A DNA stretch of 64,000 nt from Marinomonas sp. KMM3893 (GCF_004352855.1 NZ_SJSC01000003.1:1-64000); one strand, 5' to 3'; shown: positions 39,075 through 48,301, numbered from the stretch's first letter. Program-made: numbers and translations. Notes: generated from the sequence alone by a model not told the origin.

Positions 39075-40841
39075 ATGAGTAGCCTAGCCCATAGCAACTT
39101 TCCTTTTACCGCCGTAGCTGGGCAAGAGTCTTTAAAATTGGCGCTTATTTTATCGGCGATTAATCCGAAAATCGGTGGTGTCTTGATTAGTGGTCCACGT
39201 GGCTCTGCGAAATCCACTTTGGCTCGTGGTTTGTCTGGCATCATGCCGGCGCTGCAAGGGGATGAGCTGGTGCCATTTGCCACCTTGCCGCTCGGTACGA
39301 GTGAAGACCGTTTGTTAGGCGCTTTAGATTTAGAGCAAGTACTGCAAGACAAAGAAGTTGTCTTTAAGCCTGGTTTATTAAGCCGAGCCCACGGCGGTGT
39401 TTTGTATGTGGATGAAGTGAACTTACTGAGTGACCATTTGGTGGATCAACTGCTGGATGTCTCTGCCAGCGGGGTTAACCGAGTTGAGCGTGATGGCGTC
39501 AGTCATGAGCATGAAGCGCGCTTTTTATTGGTGGGAACCATGAACCCAGACGAAGGGGAATTGCGTCCTCAATTGCAAGACCGCTTCGGTTTGATGGTCG
39601 CTCTGGATAACCACTACAGCTTGGAAGAGCGGGTACAAATTGTTCGCTTACGAGATGAATACGATCAGGATCCGAAGGCATTTTGTGAGGCGTTCAAATA
39701 CAAACAGCGTAACTTAAAAAACAGCATTCAAATCGCCCGCAATGGCTTACCTAAAGTACGCTGCACAGACGCGTTGCGTATGGACATTGCCAGTCGCTGC
39801 CAGGACGCTCAGGTAGACGGTGTGCGAGCGGATATTGTCTGGGTAAGGGCTGCAATGGCGCATGCCGCGTGGCGTGGTGCTGACATGGTGTCGATTGGTG
39901 ATGTTCAGGCGGTAGAAGAACTTGTGTTGAGCCATCGCCGCCAAGCCGAGTCGCCTAAGCCCCCAACGACGCCCAATTCAACGCCGCCTTCTACGCCACC
40001 ATCAAGGCGTCCACCGAGCTCATTGCCTGATAATACAGACTCCGCTTCACCTGACCCTGCTCAACAGGGGGAATGGGGCAGTATGCAGCCAGAACGACAA
40101 GTCGCAAGTGAGCGTATTGGATTACCGACGCTGCAGTCTCCTGAAAAAACAAAGACCTCATCGAAAAATTTACGAGAGGTGGCGCCGGGAAAGCAACGAG
40201 GTAAGGCCGCGAGTGGGTATTGTCTTGATGGGTCTGTGGCGGGGGAGGGAATCGATTGGTTTAGAAGCATTATCAGTCACCCGCAAAGCTGGCCACCAAG
40301 TCAATTATTGCCTAAGAAACGCCATGCTGGTCTGCCTGTATTGCATGTGGTGCTGTTAGATACATCGGCCTCGACCTTGGCGCAAGGTGTCTTTGCGAAA
40401 GCCAAAGGGGTGATTCTAGACATCGCCAATCGAGCCTATCTGGCCCGTGAACAAATGGCTATTTTAGGCTTTGGTCAAGACGCCGTGTCGGCTGTTTTGC
40501 CGAAAGTCCGCGCCCCCAAGGAAATTCTAGAGAGGTTAAATCAATTAGGGGCTGGAGGTGGTACGCCGTTTCGTCTTGCCATCGAGAAGGTCAGCCAATA
40601 TTTAACCCAGCAGCATAAGGCAACCTCTGGGTTAATTAGCCAAACGTACATTGTAACGGACGGTCGTACACAAGCGGATGTGACGGACTTTTCAGCGGGC
40701 AGCAACAAAGCATTATTAGGCCATTGTGTCTTGATCGATACTGAAAACACCCAGGTGAAACGTGGTCGAGGGGCTGAAATCGCGCAACAACTTGGCGCCG
40801 ATTACCTATTATTAAATTCGCTTTTAGAGACAAAACAATGA
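39075..40841 (+). CDS. Fused ChlI/ChlD-like chelatase motor protein (AAA plus VWA)
   Basis: 588 residues. The N-terminal AAA domain resembles magnesium chelatase BchI/ChlI: Walker A SGPRGSAKSTLARGL, Walker B LYVDEVNLLSDHL, then GTMNPDEGELRPQLQDRFGL. A Pro-rich linker (about residues 295-325, many PP and TPP) joins a C-terminal VWA domain with the MIDAS motif LLDTSAS and GGGTPF and VTDGRTQ. It heads the cobalamin operon and overlaps cobB by four bases, so it is probably the ATPase of a cobaltochelatase, in place of CobS/CobT. The partner CobN-like large subunit is not in the window. Confidence 0.88.
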   Translation: MSSLAHSNFPFTAVAGQESLKLALILSAINPKIGGVLISGPRGSAKSTLARGLSGIMPALQGDELVPFATLPLGTSEDRLLGALDLEQVLQDKEVVFKPGLLSRAHGGVLYVDEVNLLSDHLVDQLLDVSASGVNRVERDGVSHEHEARFLLVGTMNPDEGELRPQLQDRFGLMVALDNHYSLEERVQIVRLRDEYDQDPKAFCEAFKYKQRNLKNSIQIARNGLPKVRCTDALRMDIASRCQDAQVDGVRADIVWVRAAMAHAAWRGADMVSIGDVQAVEELVLSHRRQAESPKPPTTPNSTPPSTPPSRRPPSSLPDNTDSASPDPAQQGEWGSMQPERQVASERIGLPTLQSPEKTKTSSKNLREVAPGKQRGKAASGYCLDGSVAGEGIDWFRSIISHPQSWPPSQLLPKKRHAGLPVLHVVLLDTSASTLAQGVFAKAKGVILDIANRAYLAREQMAILGFGQDAVSAVLPKVRAPKEILERLNQLGAGGGTPFRLAIEKVSQYLTQQHKATSGLISQTYIVTDGRTQADVTDFSAGSNKALLGHCVLIDTENTQVKRGRGAEIAQQLGADYLLLNSLLETKQ

Positions 40842-42184
40842 GTCAAGAAACCATCTATTGCCCTGCTATTTTTCTTACTGCTCCGGCGTCGAATCAAGGT
40901 AAAACAACGATTACGGCGGCCTTGGCTCGTTACTTTACCAAACAAGGAAAGGTGGTCAGGGTGTTTAAAACTGGGCCTGATTATTTAGACCCACAAATAC
41001 TCGCCCAAGCCTCCCAACAACCGGTTGAGCAGTTAGACATCTGGATGGCAGGTGATGATTACTGTCAGGATCGTTTGTATCAAGCAGCAAAAGTTGCGGA
41101 CCTGATTCTTGTTGAAGGCGCCATGGGGATGTTTGATGGCGAGCCATCCAGTGCGGATCTTGCGGCACGTTTTGGTATTCCGATGGCCATTGTGATGGAT
41201 GTGAAGGGGATGGCGCAAACGGCCGCGGCCTTGGCGACAGGGTTGGCGAATTTTCGAGCGGATGTCACCGTGGTTGGCTTGATTGCGAACCGTTGTGGAA
41301 GTGAACGCCATGCTGAGTTAATTCGCGACGCGCTGCCGGCGTCTTTGCCATTGCTGGCGACATTGAAGCGCGATGAAGAAGTGACACTGCCAGAGCGCCA
41401 TTTGGGGTTGGTACAAGCAGAAGAAGTCGCGGACGAACTTGAGCTTCGTTTTGAAGCAGCGGTTGACTGGTTGCAACAATCAAATGATGACGGTTTATTA
41501 ACCCTGCCGGAACCGGTGGCTTTTCTACCCGCAGAGCGCGATCACGCAGAAGTACCGGCTAAGCGTCATTTGCAAGGTAAAACCATCGCCGTGGCGAAAG
41601 ATGCCGCTTTTAGTTTTATTTATGATGCCAACCTGAATGCACTAAAAAGCTTGGGCGCGACTATTGTCTTTTTCTCTCCGTTAAAAGACTCGCACTTGCC
41701 AGCCGCTGACGCGCTTTGGTTACCAGGTGGATACCCAGAATTGCACGCCAAAACCTTGTCTGAAAATACGCATATGCGACTTGCGATACAGGCGTTTTTT
41801 GCGACTGGCAAACCCCTTCTCGCCGAGTGTGGAGGCATGTTGTATAGCTTAGAAGAGCTGACAGATTTAGAAGGTCATTGTTACCCAATGTTGGGCATTT
41901 TACCCGGCCAAGGAGCCATGCGCGGTAAGCGTGGTTGTCAAGGTATGCAAACGGCCGTGGTGCCGCAAGGGGACATTCGTGGCCATGCTCATCACAGATC
42001 ACGCAGCGCGAACACGCCAGAGCCAGTTGGTTATGGCCGCCGTCAGCGTCATCCAGCCCCAGGGGAGGCCATTTACCAGCAGCAGGGGCTAACCGCCAGT
42101 TATTTGCATTTGTTTTTCCCGTCAAACTTAGCGGCGACAGCGGCTCTTTTTTTAGGCGTAAACCGTTTGGGTGAGAGCGCATAA
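40838..42184 (+). CDS. cobB: Cobyrinate (hydrogenobyrinate) a,c-diamide synthase
   Basis: 448 residues. The N-terminal dethiobiotin-synthetase-like domain has TAPASNQGKTTITAALAR (P-loop) and FKTGPDYLDP. The C-terminal class I glutamine amidotransferase domain has the catalytic Cys in LAECGGMLYSLEEL and the His in SYLHLFFPSN. It amidates the a and c side chains of the corrin ring with glutamine and ATP. ATGA overlap with the chelatase gene at its start implies coupling. Whether the substrate is hydrogenobyrinate (late cobalt) or cobyrinate (early cobalt) cannot be read from the sequence. Confidence 0.93.
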   Translation: MSQETIYCPAIFLTAPASNQGKTTITAALARYFTKQGKVVRVFKTGPDYLDPQILAQASQQPVEQLDIWMAGDDYCQDRLYQAAKVADLILVEGAMGMFDGEPSSADLAARFGIPMAIVMDVKGMAQTAAALATGLANFRADVTVVGLIANRCGSERHAELIRDALPASLPLLATLKRDEEVTLPERHLGLVQAEEVADELELRFEAAVDWLQQSNDDGLLTLPEPVAFLPAERDHAEVPAKRHLQGKTIAVAKDAAFSFIYDANLNALKSLGATIVFFSPLKDSHLPAADALWLPGGYPELHAKTLSENTHMRLAIQAFFATGKPLLAECGGMLYSLEELTDLEGHCYPMLGILPGQGAMRGKRGCQGMQTAVVPQGDIRGHAHHRSRSANTPEPVGYGRRQRHPAPGEAIYQQQGLTASYLHLFFPSNLAATAALFLGVNRLGESA

Positions 42185-42185
42185 T

Positions 42186-43319
42186 ATGTGGCCTGAAAGT
42201 GCAGAAAAGCCAACGCCATTGCGCACCGGTCTGACCACAGGCACCTGTGCGACGGCGTGTTGTGTGGCGGCGGCGCAAGCACTTTTTGCGCAACGCCAAG
42301 ATAAAACGGTTAGTGTGACCTTGCCAAAAGGGAAGCAGGTTGATCTGACGATTGAAGCGTATAAGGTGAGCGAATCAAGCGCTCGCACGTCGACCATAAA
42401 GGATGCAGGCGATGATCCTGATGCGACTCATGGGGCGACGATTTTTGTCGAACTGGCGTTAAGCGCGCAGCAAGGTGTACATTTCTATGCCGCTGAAGGG
42501 GTTGGTATTGTGACTCGTACCGGCTTATTGCTTGACGTGGGTGAGCCTGCAATCAACCCTGTGCCGCGAAAAATGATGACAGAGCACCTTGAAGGTTTTG
42601 CTCAAACCTATCATTACCAAGGGGGCTTTGATGTCTCTGTTGGGGTGATCAATGGGGCTCAGATTGCAGAAAAAACCATGAACCCGCGTCTTGGTATTAT
42701 GGGCGGGATTTCAATTCTTGGTACCACAGGCATAGTTCGGCCGTTTTCTTGCGCCGCTTATATTGCGTCTATCCACCAAGGCATCGATGTGGCGCGCGCC
42801 AATGGCATTACTCACATTGCAGCCACCACAGGCAATAGCAGTGAAGACGCGATAAAAAAACATTATCAACTCGATGATATGGCGTTGATCGAAATGGGGG
42901 ACTTTGTCGGAGCTGTGCTTAAGCACGTGAGAAAAGTGGAGCAGCACAGTGGCGCCAAATTAACGACATTAAGCTTGTGTGGCGGTTTTGGAAAAATCAG
43001 CAAATTGGCTCAACAGCATATGGATCTAAACAGTCGAGTATCGAGCATTGATTTACCGGCATTGGCAAGCTTAGCGACCCGCTTAGGGGCTGAGGTTGAG
43101 CTGACTGAAAAAATGGCCCAGGCGAACACCAGTGTAGAAGCATTGAAATTTGCTCAGCAAGCGGGCCTTCCACTCGCCGACGCGATTTGTGCTCAGGCAT
43201 TACATTTTGCGCGTTCCTATATACCGTCGCACATAGCACTGGAAGTCTGGGCAATTGATCGTCGTGGTCAGTTTGTCGGTCATGCCACAGATGCAGATTC
43301 GCGAGGAAGGATGAAATGA
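42186..43319 (+). CDS. cbiD: CbiD, (cobalt-)precorrin-5B C1-methyltransferase
   Basis: 377 residues from ATG 42186; an in-frame GTG overlaps cobB at 42171. RTGLTTGTCATACCVAAAQ at the N-terminus and ILGTTGIVRPFS and AATTGNSSED further in are CbiD hallmarks. It methylates C1 using SAM, replacing CobF of the classical aerobic route. CbiD next to CobK and a ChlID-like motor is the mix known from pseudomonads. Confidence 0.93.
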   Translation: MWPESAEKPTPLRTGLTTGTCATACCVAAAQALFAQRQDKTVSVTLPKGKQVDLTIEAYKVSESSARTSTIKDAGDDPDATHGATIFVELALSAQQGVHFYAAEGVGIVTRTGLLLDVGEPAINPVPRKMMTEHLEGFAQTYHYQGGFDVSVGVINGAQIAEKTMNPRLGIMGGISILGTTGIVRPFSCAAYIASIHQGIDVARANGITHIAATTGNSSEDAIKKHYQLDDMALIEMGDFVGAVLKHVRKVEQHSGAKLTTLSLCGGFGKISKLAQQHMDLNSRVSSIDLPALASLATRLGAEVELTEKMAQANTSVEALKFAQQAGLPLADAICAQALHFARSYIPSHIALEVWAIDRRGQFVGHATDADSRGRMK

Positions 43320-44092
43320 AAATTTTATTACTAGGAGGCACCGCAGACGGGCGTCGTCTGGCGGACACCCTTCATCAAGCGGGCGTTCGAGTGGTGTACA
43401 GCTTGGCTGGGTTGGTGCGAGTGCCAAAAGTGGATTGTGAGCTGGTGGTTGGTGGTTTTACTCAGTTTGGTGGTTTAGCCGCATACCTAAGAGCCAATCA
43501 GATTACCCTGGTTTTGGATGTGACCCATCCTTATGCCCACACCATGAGCAGTAAAGCGGTGGTCGCTGCCCGTGAAGTTGGCATTCCTTGCTGGCGTTTT
43601 CATCGCCCCGCTTGGCAACCTAAAGCGGGTGACCGCTGGCGTTATTACCAAGATGATTCCGCGTTAGTTTCACTGCTCAAAGGGTGTCGTACTCCATTGC
43701 TCAGTGCAGGGCAAATGCCCGAATCTTTGTTGAGAACGATTCTCAAAAATGATACTGTAGCGTCCGTTATTTGGCGCACGGCTGTGGCCGCAAAATTCCC
43801 CCTGCCAGAAGGCGTTCAGTGGATCAAAGCCATTGGCCCTTTTGCTTTAGAGGAAGAGCGAAAGCTGCTTGTTGATTACCAAGTAGATGTCATTGTTAGT
43901 AAAAACAGTGGGGGTGACGCCACGTACGCTAAACTAGAAGCCGCGCGGGAATTAGGGATAGATGTGTTGCTTCAAGAGCGACCTAGATTGCCTGCCGCGG
44001 ACAAAGAGTTTAATGACACAGATACTTGCCTAGAGGCCTGCTTAAGCGTCTGTAGTCCCTCCATTCATGATCAAAAAGACAGCCAACAGTGA
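43316..44092 (+). CDS. cobK: Precorrin-6A reductase
   Basis: 258 residues. The Rossmann start KILLLGGTADGRRLADTL, the middle DVTHPYAHTMSSKAVVAAREV and KNSGGDATYAKLEAARELGI near the end are the CobK/CbiJ signature. It reduces the precorrin-6A macrocycle with NADPH. It overlaps cbiD by four bases. Confidence 0.93.
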   Translation: MKILLLGGTADGRRLADTLHQAGVRVVYSLAGLVRVPKVDCELVVGGFTQFGGLAAYLRANQITLVLDVTHPYAHTMSSKAVVAAREVGIPCWRFHRPAWQPKAGDRWRYYQDDSALVSLLKGCRTPLLSAGQMPESLLRTILKNDTVASVIWRTAVAAKFPLPEGVQWIKAIGPFALEEERKLLVDYQVDVIVSKNSGGDATYAKLEAARELGIDVLLQERPRLPAADKEFNDTDTCLEACLSVCSPSIHDQKDSQQ

Positions 44093-44781
44093 CAAATTCA
44101 ACCAACGATAATATTAGCCAAAAGAGTCATTCTATGTCAGAGCCGCAACGCTACGAGCAAAACCCACAGGCGATTGAACAAGACAGTTTTCGTCAGATTC
44201 GTGCGCTAACCGACCTTTCTGCGCTGACTCAAGATCAACAACAAGTGGTGATGCGCATCGTACACAGTTTGGGGTTGCCTGATGTGGCGAACAGCGTGCG
44301 CTTTAGTGCGAACGCAACGCAGGCTGGGCGCGAGGCGTTGGCGAATAATGGTGCGATTTTATGCGATGTGGAAATGGTCAAGCAGGGTGTGACTAAGCGC
44401 ATGATTGAGCGTGAACCCCTGTGTTTTTTAAACGATCCTACGGTTGCCATGTTGGCGAAAAATCGAAGTGAAACGCGTTCTATGGCGGCATTAAGCCTGT
44501 GGACGGATTCATTAGAAGGCAGTGTCGTTTTGATTGGTAACGCACCAACCGCCTTGTTTCGCCTATTGGAAATGATTGAGCAAGGCGCGCCCAAACCGGC
44601 TTTGATTATTGGTATGCCGGTGGGCTTTGTCGGCGCGGCAGAATCCAAGCAAGCGCTTTGGGATGCGCACCAAACACTAGGCGTAGAATGCATTACATTA
44701 CTCGGCCGTATGGGAGGCAGTGCGGTGACTTCTGCCAGCTGCAATGCCTTACTGCGTTGTAACTTGGGTGAGTATTATTGA
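44089..44781 (+). CDS. cobH: Precorrin-8X methylmutase
   Basis: 230 residues. The core IVHSLGLPDVANSVRFS contains the conserved His that aligns with the catalytic His of CobH/CbiC, and GMPVGFVGAAESK is typical. It moves a methyl group from C11 to C12 to give hydrogenobyrinate or cobyrinate. The start is GTG 44089 within the cobK stop (GTGA); the N-terminal 20 residues are poorly conserved, and ATG 44134 is an alternative. Confidence 0.92.
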   Translation: MTNSTNDNISQKSHSMSEPQRYEQNPQAIEQDSFRQIRALTDLSALTQDQQQVVMRIVHSLGLPDVANSVRFSANATQAGREALANNGAILCDVEMVKQGVTKRMIEREPLCFLNDPTVAMLAKNRSETRSMAALSLWTDSLEGSVVLIGNAPTALFRLLEMIEQGAPKPALIIGMPVGFVGAAESKQALWDAHQTLGVECITLLGRMGGSAVTSASCNALLRCNLGEYY

Positions 44782-46100
44782 TGCAAATTCATGTGATTGG
44801 GTTGGGGGTGGCGGAATGTGCGAATTTAGCGGCGCCAGCACAAGCCGTATTATCAAACTTAACCGAACATGACATAGTCGTAGGCTCGCCTCGGCAGCAT
44901 GACACCCTGGTGGACTTTGCACATCAAGCCCAGGTAGAAAAGCTGCCTAAGCTGTCTCAATTGGCGGTTAAATTCGAGCAATGGCAACAAGAAGGCGCAG
45001 CACAAGTGGTGGTGTTGGCTTCTGGAGATCCTCTATTTTATGGGGTAGGAGCTTGGCTTAAGCGTACTTTTGGCGGCGTCGGTTCTGCTCATAAATTGGT
45101 TTTTTACCCTAATGTGTCCAGTATTCAAATGGCGTGTCATCGTCTGGGGTTGTCATTGCAAGATGTGCAGGTGGTGAGTTTGCATGGCCGACCCTTATCG
45201 AATCTACGTTCTTCATTGCAGTGCAATAAAACCCTAGTGTTACTGACAGATCAATACAGTCAGCCAAAACACATTGCACAAGAGTGCCTAGCGGCCGGCT
45301 TAGCTCACAGTGAGATCACCGTTTGTGAAGCTTTGGGGTATCAACATGAGCAGGTACGTCAGTTCTCTGCCACAACCTTGTGCGAGCAAACGGCACTGAC
45401 ATTTGACCCGTTAAACGTCATTGTCGTGAAAACAGGCAGGCCGAGTGGCGGTCAAGGAAGCCTGTATCCGAGCGCACCGGGGATTCCTGATCACGCCTTT
45501 GTTACCGATAAAGGCGACGGCAAAGGGATGATCACCAAGCGCGAAGTTAGGCTGGTTATCCTCTCTTATTTGGGGCTTCAAGCGGGTGATACAGTCTGGG
45601 ACATTGGTGCTGGCTGTGGTGGTGTGAGTGTGGAGCTTGCCTATTGGCATCAGCAAAGCCACATCATTGCCATTGAGCATCATCCACAACGCTTAGCCTG
45701 CCTAGAAGCCAATCAAGATCGTTTTGGCGTTACCCGTAATTTGTCCATTGTGGCAGGGCGTGCACCTGAAGCATTGGCCGATTTGCCCTTACCCGATAAA
45801 GTTTTTATTGGTGGCAGTGATGGCGCTTTGAATGACCTGATGGCGCAAGTATGGTCATGTTTGCCTCTTGGTGGCCATTTAATGGTGAGCGCGGTGACAG
45901 AAGACAGCAAGTTTCAGGTCATGCAATTTGCCAATCAGCGTGCGCGCTTGCAAGACGCCGAAGAACACAGTTTGCAGTTGGCTGTATCCAAACAAGATCG
46001 TTTAGCCGGTCAGCGGCTGTATCGCCCTAATCTGCCAGTGACCTTGTCTTTATTTATTAAGACGTCAATGGCTATTAATACACAAAAGGACACCGAGTAA
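44781..46100 (+). CDS. cobL: Precorrin-6Y C5,15-methyltransferase, CbiE-CbiT fusion
   Basis: 439 residues, the length of the CobL fusion. The N-terminal CbiE half is a tetrapyrrole methylase (VLASGDPLFYGVGAWL). The C-terminal CbiT half has a SAM-binding core (VWDIGAGCGGVSVELAYW) and FIGGSDGAL. It methylates C5 and C15 and decarboxylates the C12 acetate. ATG 44781 shares bases with the cobH TGA; a TTG three bases earlier is also possible. Confidence 0.92.
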   Translation: MQIHVIGLGVAECANLAAPAQAVLSNLTEHDIVVGSPRQHDTLVDFAHQAQVEKLPKLSQLAVKFEQWQQEGAAQVVVLASGDPLFYGVGAWLKRTFGGVGSAHKLVFYPNVSSIQMACHRLGLSLQDVQVVSLHGRPLSNLRSSLQCNKTLVLLTDQYSQPKHIAQECLAAGLAHSEITVCEALGYQHEQVRQFSATTLCEQTALTFDPLNVIVVKTGRPSGGQGSLYPSAPGIPDHAFVTDKGDGKGMITKREVRLVILSYLGLQAGDTVWDIGAGCGGVSVELAYWHQQSHIIAIEHHPQRLACLEANQDRFGVTRNLSIVAGRAPEALADLPLPDKVFIGGSDGALNDLMAQVWSCLPLGGHLMVSAVTEDSKFQVMQFANQRARLQDAEEHSLQLAVSKQDRLAGQRLYRPNLPVTLSLFIKTSMAINTQKDTE

Positions 46101-46849
46101 TGAAGGCTGTCGAGATGATAACAAACGAACAAACAAAAGGGCGCTTTATTGGGGTTGGAGTCGGCCCAGGTGATCCTGAATTGATTACTTTAAAGGCACT
46201 ACGTTTAATTCAAGGTGCCAGTGTGGTGAGTTATCTGGCCAATGGCGAAGGCAATTCACAAGCCAAAAACATTGCCTGTGAAGCCTTTTCAGGTGTTACC
46301 CATCAACAAAATGAAATCGCGATTGTGATGCCCATGTCAACCGATCGTGAAGAAGCCAATAAGGCCTATGATGGCGGAGCACAGGCGATAGCCGATGAGC
46401 TAGAAAACGGACGTGATGTGGTGTTTTTATGTGAAGGGGACCCACTGTTTTTTGGCTCTTTTGCGTATTTATTAGAACGTTTAGAGGGGCAGTTCTCTTG
46501 TCAGGTAGTGCCTGGAGTCTCTTCTATTAATGCGGCATCTTCGGCCTTGAATCACCCATTAACGGTATTAAAAGAGTCGTTTGCTGTCGTGAGTGGGCGT
46601 CACTCTGCATTGCAAATTGATACCGCGTTAGAGCAACACGACAGTGTTGTTATTATGAAAGCGGGCCGTGCTAGACCTCGTATACTGACCGCTCTACGGA
46701 AGACGAACCGCCTGCAAGACGCAAAATATCTAGAGTACATTGGCCGTGATAATGAGCGCATAGTGCAAGACGTATCCACATTGGAAGACAAAGCAGGGCC
46801 GTATTTCTCCTTGTTTGTCGTGACTAAGAGCGAGCGAGGTACACGTTGA
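46100..46849 (+). CDS. cobI: Precorrin-2 C20-methyltransferase
   Basis: 249 residues. FIGVGVGPGDPELITLKALRLI opens the tetrapyrrole methylase fold; VFLCEGDPLFFGSFAYL and VPGVSSINAASS complete the SAM site. It makes precorrin-3A, the first committed corrin-specific methylation after precorrin-2. It overlaps cobL by one base. Confidence 0.92.
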   Translation: MKAVEMITNEQTKGRFIGVGVGPGDPELITLKALRLIQGASVVSYLANGEGNSQAKNIACEAFSGVTHQQNEIAIVMPMSTDREEANKAYDGGAQAIADELENGRDVVFLCEGDPLFFGSFAYLLERLEGQFSCQVVPGVSSINAASSALNHPLTVLKESFAVVSGRHSALQIDTALEQHDSVVIMKAGRARPRILTALRKTNRLQDAKYLEYIGRDNERIVQDVSTLEDKAGPYFSLFVVTKSERGTR

Positions 46850-47604
46850 TTCGCATTGTTGCCCTGACGCCAGCGGGTGAGCAGCTTGCTAGGCGCATAT
46901 TACGTCAGTGGCCTGAGGCGGTATTGGATTATAAGCCCAAGCCGTTTGCTCAAAAGGTGCGCTCAGCGTTCCAGCAAGGCGATCACTTGGTGTTTATTTG
47001 TGCCACAGGCATTGTTATGCGGACCTTGGCGCCCGTTATAGAAGATAAATACCAAGACCCTCCGGTGTTGGTCTTAGATGAGTTGGGGAAATTTGTTATT
47101 CCTCTTTTATCAGGCCATGAAGGCGGGGCGAATGAATGGGGGGCTCAAGTCGCAAATAGTCTTGGGGCTCAATTGGTGGCAACGACTGCCAAGGCGTATC
47201 TGAATCCTGTTTATACCTTAGGTATGGGGTGTGAGCGAGGTTGTCCACTGGCGTTTTTAGAACGCCTCATGTTGGAAGGGCTGTCTCAAAAAGGATTAAC
47301 ACCGAAGGATATTCATTCTTTGAGCAGCATAGATATAAAAGCCGATGAAGAGAATCTAATCGCTTTAGCGGAAAAGTATGCTTGGTCATTTCAGACCTTC
47401 AGTGCAGAGCAACTCACCCCAATGGCAAGTTTATTAAGCACCCATTCTGAGTATGTTTTCAACACGGTGGGGGTCTACGGTGTGGCGGAATCTGCGGCCC
47501 TATTTGCAGCAAAACAGGCTGCGGATAGCGCACCAGAATTGATCTTAAATAAGATTAAAAATGCAAAGGCGACTGTCTCTATTGCAAGAGCATTCAAAGC
47601 ATAA
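46846..47604 (+). CDS. cbiG: Short CbiG-like protein, central domain missing
   Basis: 252 residues, about 100 short of Salmonella CbiG. Residues 1-120 form the CbiG N-domain (FICATGIVMRTLAPVIEDKY, IPLLSGHEGGANEWG). The next segment goes straight to the C-domain (YTLGMGCERGCPLAFLERL, NTVGVYGVAESAAL). The roughly 95-residue middle domain is absent. CbiG opens the delta-lactone in the early-cobalt route; in late-cobalt organisms its C-domain relates to CobE. The start is TTG 46846 overlapping the cobI stop (TTGA), so translation probably depends on coupling. Confidence 0.85.
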   Translation: MIRIVALTPAGEQLARRILRQWPEAVLDYKPKPFAQKVRSAFQQGDHLVFICATGIVMRTLAPVIEDKYQDPPVLVLDELGKFVIPLLSGHEGGANEWGAQVANSLGAQLVATTAKAYLNPVYTLGMGCERGCPLAFLERLMLEGLSQKGLTPKDIHSLSSIDIKADEENLIALAEKYAWSFQTFSAEQLTPMASLLSTHSEYVFNTVGVYGVAESAALFAAKQAADSAPELILNKIKNAKATVSIARAFKA

Positions 47605-47840
47605 TAGGTTCGTAGCATAAGAATAAAAACAGGGAGATTAAGGCTTTAGAGAGATATTTTACGCAAGGTGATGGATTCATCATATAGCCTCCTAAGAGGC
47701 AAAAAAACGGCAACTAGAGTGATCTTTATTCCATGCGATTGCATTCGCACTTTTATACTCCAATACTTCATTTATACATGGGGAATAAAATAATATCAGG
47801 GATGAAGGTGCACAGATAAGAACAGCCTTTGGAGGTATTT
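47605..47840. promoter_or_regulatory. Spacer before phhB with a 16-bp palindrome
   Basis: TGCGATTGCATTCGCA (47734-47749) is a palindrome broken only at its two A/T positions, and it lies 91 bases before phhB. It could be an operator. A small stem, GCCTC/GAGGC (near 47687-47700), is not followed by a T-run, so the end of the cobalamin operon is not clearly marked. Confidence 0.4.
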
Positions 47841-48152
47841 ATGTCATTAAAAGCACTCTCACAAGAAGAAATAGAATGGTCACTTAGCGAGCTTAATAAG
47901 TCTACGCAAGGCCATTGGGAAATTAAAAACGGTAAGTTGTCTTCTAGCTTTACCTTTAGAAACTTTCAGCAAGCTTTTGGGTTTATGACGCAATGCGCTT
48001 TGATTTCAGAAAGAATGGATCATCACCCAGAATGGTCTAATAACTACAATGAAGTGCATATACAGTTAACCACAGAAGATGTTGAAGGGCTCTCTGAAAA
48101 GGATTTTCTATTAGCGGAACAAATGGAAGTTCACGCCTCTACAATCGACTAG
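47841..48152 (+). CDS. phhB: Pterin-4a-carbinolamine dehydratase
   Basis: 103 residues. The active-site motif MDHHPEWSNNYNEVHIQLTT is unmistakable for the PCD/DCoH family. It recycles the pterin cofactor of aromatic amino acid hydroxylases. GGAGG sits just upstream of ATG 47841; a TTG twelve bases earlier is in frame but lies on the ribosome site. No phenylalanine hydroxylase gene is nearby. Confidence 0.92.
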   Translation: MSLKALSQEEIEWSLSELNKSTQGHWEIKNGKLSSSFTFRNFQQAFGFMTQCALISERMDHHPEWSNNYNEVHIQLTTEDVEGLSEKDFLLAEQMEVHASTID

Positions 48153-48204
48153 AAAGGCAACCAATCTCAATGTTGCAACACTAGATCATAAGCATCATGC
48201 TTTA

Positions 48205-48237
48205 CGTTAAGGCCAAGAGACAATCTAGGCCTTAACG
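48205..48237. repeat. Perfect inverted repeat after phhB
   Basis: CGTTAAGGCC (48205-48214) and GGCCTTAACG (48228-48237) form a perfect 10-bp stem with a 13-base loop. No T-run follows on the plus strand. It may be an imperfect terminator or an RNA 3'-end element. Confidence 0.6.
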
Positions 48238-48301
48238 CTTGACCGTTTATCGATTTGGTTAAAACCCAATACTGGGTTTGATGATGGATGGAGAAAAAGA
48301 A

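Noticed and set aside
41661-42299. 212-codon open frame opposite cobB and cbiD
   Set aside because: It crosses the junction of two clear cobalamin genes on the other strand and has low-complexity composition.
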